This document shows positions 29,120-37,976 of a stretch of 64,000 bases of DNA, in pieces. The notes beneath the pieces are model-generated. The model was not told where the DNA came from. It did not search any database and worked only from the letters and a program-made list of their open reading frames with translations. This DNA comes from Methylophaga thalassica MP (lineage in GTDB: Bacteria > Pseudomonadota > Gammaproteobacteria > Nitrosococcales > Methylophagaceae). Location: positions 1,902,382 to 1,966,381 of the forward strand of contig NZ_AFIG01000001.1 of the NCBI RefSeq assembly GCF_000214595.1. The letters are read 5' to 3'. The first letter of the stretch is position 1. Every line of letters begins with the position of its first letter. The position numbers were made by a program, and so were the translations under genes.

Positions 29120-30541
29120 TTAAATATTAGCAGCTGTTGCCATTGCAGCCGATGGCTTAGCAATCGCACGACGGATAGTCACCGTGACGTTAAATAACAT
29201 CACACACGCGCCTGAGAAGAAAATCAGACCACCTACAGCACGCATGGCATAGTAAGGATGCATTTGAGCCACTGATTCAACAAAGGTATACGCCAAGTTA
29301 CCGTAGTCGTCATATGCACGCCACATTAAACCTTGCATGATGCCTGACACCCACATAGCAGTAATATAAACCGCTGTACCAATTGTAGCCATCCAGAAAT
29401 GGAGGTTAACCAAACGGACTGAGTACATCGTTGTTCCCCACATACGCTCAACCATATGATAAAGCGCACCGATAGACACCATGGCTACCCAACCTAAGGC
29501 ACCAGAATGAACGTGACCAATAGTCCAGTCAGTGTAGTGTGATAATGCGTTTACTGTTTTTGAAGACATTACTGGACCTTCAAATGTCGACATCGCATAG
29601 AATGCTAGAGAGACAATCAGGAAGCGTAAGATATAGTCAGTACGCAGTTTGTCCCAAGCACCACTTAATGTGAACATACCGTTGATTGCTCCGCCCCAAG
29701 AAGGAATAATCATCGCTAATGATATAGCGGCACCTAATGAGCCAGTCCAGTCAGGTAACGCAGTATATTGAAGATGGTGAGCACCTAACCATACATAACC
29801 GAAAACTAATGCCCAGAAGTGAATAACAGATAAACGATATGAATAAACAGGGCGATTAGCTTGCTTGGGTACGAAATAGTACATAATTCCAAGAAAGCCG
29901 GCTGTCAGGAAGAAACCAACCGCATTATGACCCCACCACCACTGAATCATGGCATCTTGAACACCTGAAAACAGTGAATAAGATTTAAATAATTCAACAG
30001 GGATAGCCAAGCTATTCACAACATGCAGATAAGTAATCATGACCATCATCGCAATGAAGAACCAGTTTGCAACATAGATATGTGAAACTTTGCGAATTGA
30101 GATTGTCATGATGAAGTTAAAGGTATAAACCAACCATACCGCTGCAATCAGAATATCAATCGGCCATTCTAATTCCGCATATTCTTTTGATTGAGTGTAA
30201 CCAAGAGGTAAGGTGATTACAGCACCAAGAATAACGAGATTCCAGCCCCAAAACGTGAACCAGGCTAACTTATCACTCCATAGACGCGTACGACATGTGC
30301 GCTGTACGATGTAATAAGCTGTTGCCATTAGTGTTGAACCACCAAAAGCAAAAATAACCGCATTGGTATGTAAAGGACGTAAACGACCAAAACTGATATA
30401 TGGATTATCAAAATTCAGAACTGGCCAAGCCAACTCTGAGGCGATATACACACCGATACCGGTGCCAACGACCAAGTAGACACATGCCATATAGGCAAAC
30501 CACTTGACCACTTGATAGTTATATTGTTGTTCCGCTTGCAT
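29120..30541 (-). CDS. ccoN: cbb3 oxidase catalytic subunit I CcoN
   Basis: Heme-copper oxygen reductase of the high-affinity C type, reducing oxygen to water while pumping protons. The start is set at ATG 30541 ([19 protein letters not shown]), which fits the family; an upstream in-frame start would add 19 residues without hydrophobic character. About 12 TM helices. Heme and copper histidines sit in [36 protein letters not shown] and [16 protein letters not shown], and the C-type active-site Tyr is in the GIMYYF region. It heads ccoNOQP, with a perfect FNR-type box 153 bp upstream. Confidence 0.96.
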   Translation of the reverse strand: MQAEQQYNYQVVKWFAYMACVYLVVGTGIGVYIASELAWPVLNFDNPYISFGRLRPLHTNAVIFAFGGSTLMATAYYIVQRTCRTRLWSDKLAWFTFWGWNLVILGAVITLPLGYTQSKEYAELEWPIDILIAAVWLVYTFNFIMTISIRKVSHIYVANWFFIAMMVMITYLHVVNSLAIPVELFKSYSLFSGVQDAMIQWWWGHNAVGFFLTAGFLGIMYYFVPKQANRPVYSYRLSVIHFWALVFGYVWLGAHHLQYTALPDWTGSLGAAISLAMIIPSWGGAINGMFTLSGAWDKLRTDYILRFLIVSLAFYAMSTFEGPVMSSKTVNALSHYTDWTIGHVHSGALGWVAMVSIGALYHMVERMWGTTMYSVRLVNLHFWMATIGTAVYITAMWVSGIMQGLMWRAYDDYGNLAYTFVESVAQMHPYYAMRAVGGLIFFSGACVMLFNVTVTIRRAIAKPSAAMATAANI

Positions 30542-30931
30542 AGCGACCACACCTTCTCTCTTTGGAAAACTCTCTCTCAATTTTGCTGAAAACCACACAA
30601 CAAAATCAGGACCCTTTTCTATACGTGCTTCAATAAATATTAAAAGCAGTTAGAATTTTACATCAATCAATTGATTCGCTTCACATCAAAACATTGATCT
30701 AGATCAATCGTAGTGTGATAAAGCACATTGTGCTGTGAAATGCCCCACCTCGCACGTAACAGAGAATTTTCCTAAGAACAAAATGTCTGGTCAAGTTGAC
30801 TACTATTCACACGATATATAAAAAATATATTTGTATTAAAAAAACAAATAGTTACAAAATTTCTCTAAAAAAAAGAAATATCAACAGTGTCAAGATAATG
30901 GATGATTGCGGCTTATTAAATTTGCTCGTCT
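30542..30931. other. 390-bp intergenic region upstream of ccoN
   Basis: AT-rich stretch between ccoN and the Mth938-like gene, both on the minus strand. It holds the FNR-type box at 30694-30707 and a possible -10-like TAAAAT (minus strand, 30655-30660). I see no convincing frame, no RNA gene and no strong terminator for the Mth938-like gene. Confidence 0.6.
30694..30707 (-). promoter_or_regulatory. FNR/Anr-type box upstream of ccoN
   Basis: TTGATctagATCAA is a perfect match to the FNR consensus TTGAT-N4-ATCAA. cbb3 operons are classically activated by FNR/Anr/FixK under low oxygen. The site is 153 bp from the ccoN ATG, so the transcript would have a leader of about 100 bases. Confidence 0.8.
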
Positions 30932-31318
30932 TTACGGACTGATAAGCAATACCACTGAACGTTCTTCTGCTAACAGTAAATTGTATGTATGGCAGGCAGA
31001 TGACAAAGTCATAAATTCGGTTCCGATGCCCTGCTCGTTGAAATACTTGGCCATGTTTATCAGGGGAAAAGAAAGGCCGGCTTCAGTCGCAAAAATAATT
31101 ACTTCTGGAGCCAGCGCTTTTAAAGCAGACAGCGTATCTGCTGATAGATTTTGGATATTAGTGACGTCAATATTTTCTATTATTTGATTTGGCGTCAAAA
31201 CAAATCCAAGGTCATAAGACTTAAGAATTTGTGTATTTTTCTGGCGAACAGTGACTGACTGTTCATCATATGAGTGGATTTGGTTAAATTCGAAAACCGC
31301 TTCCTCACTCAGTTTCAT
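30932..31318 (-). CDS. Mth938-like (DUF498) domain protein
   Basis: A 128-residue soluble protein. The motif YDLGFVLTPNQIIENIDV, the stretch APEVIIFATEAGLSFPLINMAKYFNEQGIG and the ending TFNLL-like SACHTYNLLLAEERSVVLLI are those of the Mth938-like family (relatives of human NDUFAF3/AAMDC). Its bacterial function is not established. It starts 5 bp after ihfB, so it is probably co-transcribed with it. Confidence 0.8.
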   Translation of the reverse strand: MKLSEEAVFEFNQIHSYDEQSVTVRQKNTQILKSYDLGFVLTPNQIIENIDVTNIQNLSADTLSALKALAPEVIIFATEAGLSFPLINMAKYFNEQGIGTEFMTLSSACHTYNLLLAEERSVVLLISP

Positions 31319-31323
31319 CTGTT

Positions 31324-31620
31324 CTACTGCTGATAACCTGCCGCATCGTTGACGCGGTCACGCAACTCTTTACCAGGCTTGAAATGCGGTACATATTTTT
31401 CATCTAACTGAACAGATTCACCACTTTTTGGGTTACGCCCAACACGTGGTGGTCGATGATGTAAGGTAAAACTACCAAACCCGCGAATTTCAATTCTATC
31501 TCCTTGTGAAAGGCTATCGCTCATCTGTTCTAAAATGAGTTTAACGGCAAGCTCAACATCACGATAATTTAATAGAGATTGTTTTTCAGATAAAACTTCA
31601 ATCAAATCTGATTTGGTCAT
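31324..31620 (-). CDS. ihfB: Integration host factor beta subunit
   Basis: DNA-bending protein that pairs with IhfA. The 98 residues begin [18 protein letters not shown], and the minor-groove arm [21 protein letters not shown] carries the intercalating proline in [12 protein letters not shown]. Its place after rpsA is the conserved gammaproteobacterial order cmk-rpsA-ihfB, though a terminator lies between the two here. Confidence 0.97.
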   Translation of the reverse strand: MTKSDLIEVLSEKQSLLNYRDVELAVKLILEQMSDSLSQGDRIEIRGFGSFTLHHRPPRVGRNPKSGESVQLDEKYVPHFKPGKELRDRVNDAAGYQQ

Positions 31621-31693
31621 GTCTTTAAAATTCCTGGAATAATGCGCTAAACACCGATATTGAATATCGGCTTTAATCTTCTGAATCTATTAG

Positions 31694-31723
31694 AGAAAAA
31701 CCCCTGACAAAGTCAGGGGTTTA
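31694..31723 (-). terminator. Intrinsic terminator downstream of rpsA
   Basis: AACCCCTGAC (31699-31708) pairs with GTCAGGGGTT (31712-31721) across a 3-base loop, and a T run follows on the minus strand. It ends the rpsA transcript before ihfB. Confidence 0.88.
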
Positions 31724-31742
31724 TCTTTAATTTGAAAAACGA

Positions 31743-33416
31743 TTAATTGTCTTTCTGATCCATTTGTTCTTTAAGCAAATCACCCAGAGTAGTGTTGCCT
31801 GCAGAAACATTACTGTACTCTTTCACAGCTTCTGATTCTTCTTGATCATCTTTCGCTTTGATAGAAAGAGTTAGCGTACGATCTTTACGTGACATGCCAG
31901 TAAATTTAGCTTCAACATCGTCGCCAACAGCCAGAATTTTACTTGCATCTTCAACACGTTCACGAGCAATATCTGCAGCACGAACATAACCTTCAACGCC
32001 TTCAGCTAATTCAATTGTTGCACCACGAGCGTCAACAGCAATGACTTTACCGTTAACAATACTTCCACGTGGATGCTCAGCTAAGTAAGCAGAGAACGGA
32101 TCGTCTTGTAATTGTTTAATACCTAAAGAGATGCGTTCACGTTCAGGATCAATCGCTAAAACAACCGCTTCAACGTCATCACCTTTCTTGAAGTCACGAA
32201 TTAATTCTTCGTTGTCTTCTTCCCAAGAGATATCAGACAAGTGAATCAGACCATCAATACCGCCGTCTAAGCCGATGAAGATACCAAAATCAGTGATTGA
32301 CTTGATAGCACCACTCACTTTGTCGCCTTTGTTGTGGGTCATCGCAAACTCTTCCCATGGGTTCGTTTGGCATTGTTTGATACCCAGAGAAATACGGCGA
32401 CGTTCTGCATCGATATCCAGAACCATAACTTCAACTTCATCACCCAGTTGAACCAGTTTAGATGGGTGAACGTTTTTGTTAGTCCAGTCCATTTCAGACA
32501 TATGAACTAAACCTTCAACACCATCTTCGATTTCAACAAAGCAACCGTAGTCAGCAATGTTTGTGACTTTACCGTGGATGCGTGTGCTGTTTGGATAACG
32601 ACGAGCGATATCTTTCCAAGGATCATCACCCATTTGTTTCAGACCCAGTGAAACACGTTCACGGTCTTTATCAAATTTCAGTACTTGAACTTCAATTTCG
32701 TCACCGATAGCAACAACTTCAGATGGATGTTTAACACGTTTCCACGCCATATCAGTGATATGTAACAGACCATCGATGCCGCCCAGATCAACGAACGCAC
32801 CGTAGTCAGTCAGGTTCTTAACAATACCTTTAACTACTTTGCCTTCTTCCAGCGTTTCTAATAACGCTTCGCGTTCTGCACTGTTTTCTTCTTCCATAAT
32901 CGCACGACGTGAAACAACGATGTTGTTACGTGGACGATCAAGTTTAATCAGTTTGAATTCGAGTTCTTTATTTTCCAGGTGAGTAGTATCACGGATTGGA
33001 CGAACATCGACCAAAGAACCAGGAAGGAATGCACGGATATTTTCCAGATCCACGGTGAAACCACCTTTGACCTTACCAGAAATGATACCCATAACGGTTT
33101 CACCCGCTTCAAACGCGTGTTCCAATTTAGTCCATGCTTCGGCAGCTTTCGCTTTATCACGTGACAATTGTGTCGCACCAAAACCATCTTCTAATGATTC
33201 CAGAGATACATCGACTAAGTCACCAACAGAAACCGTTACTTCACCATTTTCGTTCAAAAATTCTGAAACTGGGATAGCGCCTTCTGATTTCAGACCGGCA
33301 TTGACCATAACAACATCAGGACCGACATTGACTACCGTACCGGTAACAATTTTGCCTGGTTGCATTGGAGTTGAATTTAGACTCTCTTCGAAGAGATCAG
33401 CAAAGCTTTCGCTCAT
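31743..33416 (-). CDS. rpsA: 30S ribosomal protein S1
   Basis: S1 binds mRNA on the 30S subunit and promotes initiation. Starting from [15 protein letters not shown] (ATG 33416), which matches E. coli S1 (MTESFAQLFEESL), it has 557 residues. An in-frame start 13 codons upstream is less likely. Six S1 (OB-fold) repeats are visible, with recurrent motifs such as [20 protein letters not shown] and [11 protein letters not shown]. It is separated from cmk by 110 bp containing two hairpins that may be an S1 autoregulatory leader. Confidence 0.97.
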   Translation of the reverse strand: MSESFADLFEESLNSTPMQPGKIVTGTVVNVGPDVVMVNAGLKSEGAIPVSEFLNENGEVTVSVGDLVDVSLESLEDGFGATQLSRDKAKAAEAWTKLEHAFEAGETVMGIISGKVKGGFTVDLENIRAFLPGSLVDVRPIRDTTHLENKELEFKLIKLDRPRNNIVVSRRAIMEEENSAEREALLETLEEGKVVKGIVKNLTDYGAFVDLGGIDGLLHITDMAWKRVKHPSEVVAIGDEIEVQVLKFDKDRERVSLGLKQMGDDPWKDIARRYPNSTRIHGKVTNIADYGCFVEIEDGVEGLVHMSEMDWTNKNVHPSKLVQLGDEVEVMVLDIDAERRRISLGIKQCQTNPWEEFAMTHNKGDKVSGAIKSITDFGIFIGLDGGIDGLIHLSDISWEEDNEELIRDFKKGDDVEAVVLAIDPERERISLGIKQLQDDPFSAYLAEHPRGSIVNGKVIAVDARGATIELAEGVEGYVRAADIARERVEDASKILAVGDDVEAKFTGMSRKDRTLTLSIKAKDDQEESEAVKEYSNVSAGNTTLGDLLKEQMDQKDN

Positions 33417-33464
33417 TGTTAAATATCCTTGACCCTGTTGAGGAAACAAGATCACCTAATTAAT

Positions 33465-33512
33465 CACTCGCTCATGCGAGATCGTTAAACATCCCATTCG
33501 ACAAGTATCGAA
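33465..33512 (-). promoter_or_regulatory. Paired hairpins in the rpsA leader
   Basis: Two short inverted repeats precede the rpsA ATG: CTCGC/GCGAG (33467-33471 with 33476-33480, loop of 4) and TTCGA/TCGAA (33497-33501 with 33508-33512, loop of 6). Gammaproteobacterial rpsA leaders fold into stacked hairpins recognised by S1 for autogenous control. That this leader does so is inferred from position. Confidence 0.4.
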
Positions 33513-33526
33513 CAGGCACCAAAAAA

Positions 33527-34192
33527 TTAAATTGCACAATAGCTGCGCACTTTTTCATATACTGCAGTGATACCTAATTCGGTAGAATCCAGTATCAATG
33601 CATCCGTAGCGGGCAATAACGGCGCGACTTTACGTTCACTGTCACGCTTGTCCCGCTCTGAGATTTCTGCAATGAGATCGGAAAGGTTACTCTCAATTCC
33701 TTTCTCTTTCAACTGCTTATAACGTCTCAATGCTCTTTCTTCCGCACTCGCGGTTAAAAACACTTTAAATGGAGCATCAGGGAAGACAACCGTACCCATA
33801 TCACGCCCATCGGTGACTAAACCGGGTAATTGGCAAAAGTCACGCTGACGCTGTAATAATGCTGCTCTCACAGCAGGAATCGCTGCCACTTTTGACGCTG
33901 CATTACCTGCTTTTTCTGTACGAATTTGCTGGCTAACCTCTTCGCCTTCTAACAGCACACTAAGCCCGTCATCATCTAAATGAAATTGAAGATCTAAGGT
34001 TTGTGCTAGTTGAACAAGGGACTTCTCATCCGAGGCTGGAATCTGGTGTTTAAGACTAGCAAATGCCAATACCCGATATATCGCACCACTATCTAAATAG
34101 TGCCAACCCAATTCTCTGGCAATCATTTGTGCAATGGTGCCTTTGCCAGAGCCGCTGGGGCCATCGATCGTTAATACAGGAATATCAGCCAT
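33527..34192 (-). CDS. cmk: Cytidylate kinase
   Basis: Phosphorylates CMP and dCMP. The P-loop [14 protein letters not shown] lies near the N-terminus, [13 protein letters not shown] is the CMP-binding region, and [15 protein letters not shown] contains the NMP-binding Arg/Asp. I use the ATG at 34192 ([11 protein letters not shown]), giving 221 residues; the TTG at 34204 is weaker. The start overlaps the aroA stop by 8 bp, a common arrangement (aroA-cmk-rpsA). Confidence 0.96.
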   Translation of the reverse strand: MADIPVLTIDGPSGSGKGTIAQMIARELGWHYLDSGAIYRVLAFASLKHQIPASDEKSLVQLAQTLDLQFHLDDDGLSVLLEGEEVSQQIRTEKAGNAASKVAAIPAVRAALLQRQRDFCQLPGLVTDGRDMGTVVFPDAPFKVFLTASAEERALRRYKQLKEKGIESNLSDLIAEISERDKRDSERKVAPLLPATDALILDSTELGITAVYEKVRSYCAI

Positions 34193-35519
34193 CAATTTCT
34201 TCAATCTGTAAGCCGACTTTATTGGCTAAATCAACAAAGCCCGGGAATGAGGTAGCGACATTTGCACAGTCATTAATCTGAATGGAGCCACCAGCTTGCA
34301 GACCCGCAATGGCAAACGACATAGCAATGCGATGATCACTATGACTGTCAACCTCACCACTGCCGATCACACCACCATTAATAACAATGCCATCTTCTGT
34401 TGGCTTGGCATCGATCCCCAATGTGGTTAAACCATCGGCCATAACTTGGATACGATCACTTTCTTTCACTCGTAACTCTTCAGCCCCGGTCAGCACTGTC
34501 TGACCTTCAGCGCAGGCTGCCGCAATGAATAATGCAGGAAATTCATCAATGGCTAGAGGTACTTGATCTTCTGGAATTCGAATCCCTTTTAATGGTGCAT
34601 ATTGGATACGAATATCAGCCACAGGCTCACCACCCGTGACTTTTTCGTTGGTCAGCGTAATGTTTGCACCCATTTCCTGAAGAATATTGATAACACCAAT
34701 ACGGGTCGGATTCACACCAACATGTTCAAGAGTAATATCTGAACCGGGTGCAATCGCCGCAGCGACCATGAAGAACGTGGCTGAGGAAATATCGGCGGGT
34801 ACATCTATGTTTGTTGCTGTCAGCTTACCGCCACCTACTAGAGAAACGGTACTGCCCTCTTTTTCTACCTGATAACCCATCCCCTCAAGCATGCGCTCGG
34901 TATGATCTCGCGTTGGCGCAGGTTCTGTAACAGACGTTTTACCTTCTGCATACAAACCGGCCAATAATAGACAGGATTTAACCTGTGCACTGGCCATTGG
35001 CAAATCATAATGAATCGCTTTCAGGCTGCTTGTTTTATGTAAGGTAAGCGGTGGTTTGCCATCGGTGGTATCGATCTTCGCGCCCATCAATGCTAACGGA
35101 TCGGTCACACGTTTCATCGGTCTGGATGATAATGACTTATCCCCCGTCATGGTGACATCAAAACCCTGCCCTGCCAGCAGTCCAGATAACAGACGCATGG
35201 ATGTACCGCTATTACCCAGGTTTAGTGAGCTTGTTGGTGCTTTAAGGCCATGCATGCCTACACCATGAATCGTGACCTTACCTTTATCAGGGCCAATGAT
35301 GTCGACCCCCATACCACGAAAAACAGCGAGGGTTGCTAAAGCATCTTCACCCTCTAAAAAACCGGTAACTTCTGTCGTTCCCTCTGCAAGTGAGCCGAGC
35401 ATGATTGAGCGATGTGAAATTGATTTATCGCCCGGCACACGTACTTTCCCGGTTACCTTACCACCAGGATGAACAATATATTTTTTACTCGCTTCACTAG
35501 ACACGTCTGTTGATTCCAC
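34185..35519 (-). CDS. aroA: 3-phosphoshikimate 1-carboxyvinyltransferase (EPSP synthase)
   Basis: Sixth step of the shikimate pathway: shikimate-3-phosphate plus PEP to EPSP. The substrate motif [20 protein letters not shown] is at about 27-46. [20 protein letters not shown] is the PEP-binding region, and [15 protein letters not shown] is the C-terminal catalytic block. The GTSMR form, with Ala at the LAGQ position, resembles class II EPSP synthases; this is a visual impression. GTG start, 2 bp after tyrA. Length 444. Confidence 0.95.
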   Translation of the reverse strand: MESTDVSSEASKKYIVHPGGKVTGKVRVPGDKSISHRSIMLGSLAEGTTEVTGFLEGEDALATLAVFRGMGVDIIGPDKGKVTIHGVGMHGLKAPTSSLNLGNSGTSMRLLSGLLAGQGFDVTMTGDKSLSSRPMKRVTDPLALMGAKIDTTDGKPPLTLHKTSSLKAIHYDLPMASAQVKSCLLLAGLYAEGKTSVTEPAPTRDHTERMLEGMGYQVEKEGSTVSLVGGGKLTATNIDVPADISSATFFMVAAAIAPGSDITLEHVGVNPTRIGVINILQEMGANITLTNEKVTGGEPVADIRIQYAPLKGIRIPEDQVPLAIDEFPALFIAAACAEGQTVLTGAEELRVKESDRIQVMADGLTTLGIDAKPTEDGIVINGGVIGSGEVDSHSDHRIAMSFAIAGLQAGGSIQINDCANVATSFPGFVDLANKVGLQIEEIDG

Positions 35520-35521
35520 TT

Positions 35522-36409
35522 TTATACTTCACTGTTATCTATCAAATCAGGATCGGCAAAACGGGTATCCCGGGCTTTTTTAGCACGAGCAAACACCTCA
35601 ATTAAATACTCCCCATCTTCTTCCTTGATGGCCTGTTCGATTTTATTAATGCCTTGATGGTATTCATCAAGTAAATCCAGAATGGCTTGTTTATTACCCA
35701 AACAGATATCTCGCCACATCACAGCATCACTAGAGGCAATTCGCGAAAAATCACGAAAGCCACCGGCGGCATAGCGTAAAACTTCATCACAATCATCACG
35801 TTGCGCTAACATGCCTACCAAGTTAAATGCCAGCACATGAGGTAAATGACTTGTCGCAGCGAGGACGGTATCGTGATGTTCGACATCCATCTCAAACACT
35901 TCTGCCCCGGTTAACTGCCACATGGCTTTAATTTTTGCAGTGGCTGCAGTGTCTGTGTCACTCAGCGGGGTCAGAACAACCCGATGGTCCTCATACAAAG
36001 TAGCGAATGCAGCGGAAGGGCCGCTTTTTTCTGTACCAGCAATCGGATGTCCCGGCACAAACTGCTTGAAGTTATCCCCTAATGCCTCGCGAGCCGCCAT
36101 GACCACTTGTGCTTTAGCACTACCACCATCAGTGATAATAGCTTCTGGTCTTATATGCTCACTCATATCAGCAAAAACCGCTGCCATTGCCCCCATCGGC
36201 ACGGCAACAAAGATAACGTCGGCTTCAGCAACCGCTTCAGCAATGGAATCAGCAGCCTTATCAATAACCCCTAAAGCCAATGCTTCTTGTCGAGCATTTT
36301 CACTGCGTGAATAGCCTATGACTTCGTTGACAGCCCCTTTGGATTTAAGTGATAAGGCAAGTGAACCACCAATCAGTCCAACACCAATTACAGCCAGCCG
36401 ATTAATCAT
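35522..36409 (-). CDS. tyrA: Prephenate/arogenate dehydrogenase
   Basis: NAD(P)-dependent enzyme of tyrosine synthesis (prephenate to 4-hydroxyphenylpyruvate, or arogenate to tyrosine). The 295 residues have a Rossmann motif IGVGLIGGSLALSLK at about 8-22. FVPGHPIAGTEKSGPSAA holds the catalytic His, and SHLPHVLAFNLV is a further conserved block. There is no chorismate mutase domain, so it is the monofunctional type. The ATG overlaps the hisC stop by one base, as in the hisC-tyrA-aroA supraoperon. Confidence 0.93.
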   Translation of the reverse strand: MINRLAVIGVGLIGGSLALSLKSKGAVNEVIGYSRSENARQEALALGVIDKAADSIAEAVAEADVIFVAVPMGAMAAVFADMSEHIRPEAIITDGGSAKAQVVMAAREALGDNFKQFVPGHPIAGTEKSGPSAAFATLYEDHRVVLTPLSDTDTAATAKIKAMWQLTGAEVFEMDVEHHDTVLAATSHLPHVLAFNLVGMLAQRDDCDEVLRYAAGGFRDFSRIASSDAVMWRDICLGNKQAILDLLDEYHQGINKIEQAIKEEDGEYLIEVFARAKKARDTRFADPDLIDNSEV

Positions 36410-37503
36410 TAACCTCGTCCCAAAATACCAGATAAGGCATCGAGAAAACGCTGATTTTCTTCAGCTAAACCAATACTGACCCGAAGGTGCTGAGGTAATC
36501 CATAATTAGCCACTGGGCGAACAATAACGCCTTCGTATAGCAGTTCATCGTAAACTTCAAAAGCATTGGTATGCACATTGACGGTGATGAAGTTGGCTCT
36601 GGAAGGAATATACTGCAAACCCATTTTTTCAAAGCCAGCAACAAGTTGTTTCATGCCAGCCTGATTGACGTCTCGCGTTTGTTGTAAATAAGCTTCATCA
36701 CCCAAAGCAGCAACTGCAGCAGCTTGAGCCAGATTACTGACATTAAACGGTTGTCTGACTCGATTCATCAGGTCATCGACTTCAGGATGTGACAGGGAAT
36801 ACCCCACCCTGAGCCCCGCCAAGCCATAGGCTTTAGAAAAGGTACGGGTGATGATCAGATTATGGAAGTCCTGTAACCAGGGTACTGAATTTTCTTCCAT
36901 GTTGAGGTATTCAACATAGGCTTCATCCAGAACAACTAAGACCTTTTCAGGGACTTTTTCTAAAAATAATTTAATTTTCTCTGGTTCTAACCAAGTACCC
37001 GTCGGGTTATTCGGATTAGCAATAAAAATGATTTTTGTACGCGAGCTAATCGCTTTATGAATGGCATCAAGATCATAACCATAGTCTTTCGCCTGCGTCA
37101 CAACAGGGCTCGCACCGATGGCTTGCGTCACTATCCCATACACAGCAAAAGCATGTTCTGAAAAAATAATTTCATCCCCTGCCCCGGCAAAAGCACGTGC
37201 TACCATTTCCAGTACATCATTCGAACCATTACCCAGGGTAATCTGCTCAGGTGCTACCTGATGTTTTTCAGCTAATGCCAATTTTAATGCGTAGCCGTTG
37301 CCATCCGGGTAGCGTGCCATTTCTTTAGCGGCCATTGCCACTGCGGCTACTGCCGCTTTAGGAGGACCAAGCGGATTTTCATTGGAGGCCAGCTTAATAA
37401 CGTTACGAACACCATACTGACGTTGTAACTCTTCAATGGGTTTACCCGGGACATAAGGTTGCAGGTTAGCAACCCCACTTACAGCAAGATCACAAAAACT
37501 CAT
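36409..37503 (-). CDS. hisC: Histidinol-phosphate/aromatic aminotransferase
   Basis: PLP enzyme of fold type I. The 364 residues include ASNENPLGPP near 37-46, FIANPNNPTGTW, LDEAYVEY and the Schiff-base lysine in TRTFSKAYGLAGLRVGY. Its place directly before tyrA and aroA matches the hisH2/hisC2 gene of the pseudomonad aromatic supraoperon, so it probably serves tyrosine/phenylalanine as well as, or rather than, histidine synthesis. It overlaps the lspA stop by ATGA. Confidence 0.92.
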   Translation of the reverse strand: MSFCDLAVSGVANLQPYVPGKPIEELQRQYGVRNVIKLASNENPLGPPKAAVAAVAMAAKEMARYPDGNGYALKLALAEKHQVAPEQITLGNGSNDVLEMVARAFAGAGDEIIFSEHAFAVYGIVTQAIGASPVVTQAKDYGYDLDAIHKAISSRTKIIFIANPNNPTGTWLEPEKIKLFLEKVPEKVLVVLDEAYVEYLNMEENSVPWLQDFHNLIITRTFSKAYGLAGLRVGYSLSHPEVDDLMNRVRQPFNVSNLAQAAAVAALGDEAYLQQTRDVNQAGMKQLVAGFEKMGLQYIPSRANFITVNVHTNAFEVYDELLYEGVIVRPVANYGLPQHLRVSIGLAEENQRFLDALSGILGRG

Positions 37504-37967
37504 TTCTGCTCCGTTTTGTTTCTGAAGCTATCGAAAATCAATAGAATGGCACCTATACAAATCGCTGAGTCAGCCACATTAAATGCCGGCCAATGGTAGG
37601 TTCCGTAATAGACATCCAGAAAATCGATGACATAACCATGTATGAAGCGATCAATCACATTACCCAATGCCCCACCCAGAATTAATGCTAAAGAGGCGGC
37701 TTCGAGTTTTGCATCTGGTTTTAGTCGTTTCATCCAAAACAGTAAGATGATACTTACCAGAACGGCTAAACCACTAAAAAACCAACGTTGCCAGCCACTT
37801 TCTGCCGCAAGAAAACTAAATGCAGCGCCATGGTTATACGCCAGAGTAATATTAAAAAAGGGCAAAACGGCTATAGACTGATAAAGCTCTAATGTACTAT
37901 TCGCCCACCATTTGCTGAGTTGATCAAACACAATCACCAAAGCAGAAAGATTCAACCATTTCAGCAT
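37500..37967 (-). CDS. lspA: Lipoprotein signal peptidase
   Basis: Inner-membrane aspartyl peptidase that cleaves diacylated prolipoproteins, so it processes window products such as BamD and the alanine-zipper lipoprotein. The 155 residues have four TM helices. The catalytic Asp residues are in ALGNVIDRFIHGYVIDFLDV and FNVADSAICIGAILLI. The N-terminal conserved block FDQLSKWWANSTL is present. It is 9 bp after ileS, the near-universal ileS-lspA order. Confidence 0.96.
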   Translation of the reverse strand: MLKWLNLSALVIVFDQLSKWWANSTLELYQSIAVLPFFNITLAYNHGAAFSFLAAESGWQRWFFSGLAVLVSIILLFWMKRLKPDAKLEAASLALILGGALGNVIDRFIHGYVIDFLDVYYGTYHWPAFNVADSAICIGAILLIFDSFRNKTEQK

Positions 37968-37976
37968 GTTATTTAT

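Noticed and set aside
30667-30676. ATCAATTGAT as a second FNR box
   Set aside because: The half-sites are in the wrong order and spacing for TTGAT-N4-ATCAA.
31743-33416. Internal repeats in rpsA as a repeat element
   Set aside because: They are the normal repeated S1 domains of the protein.
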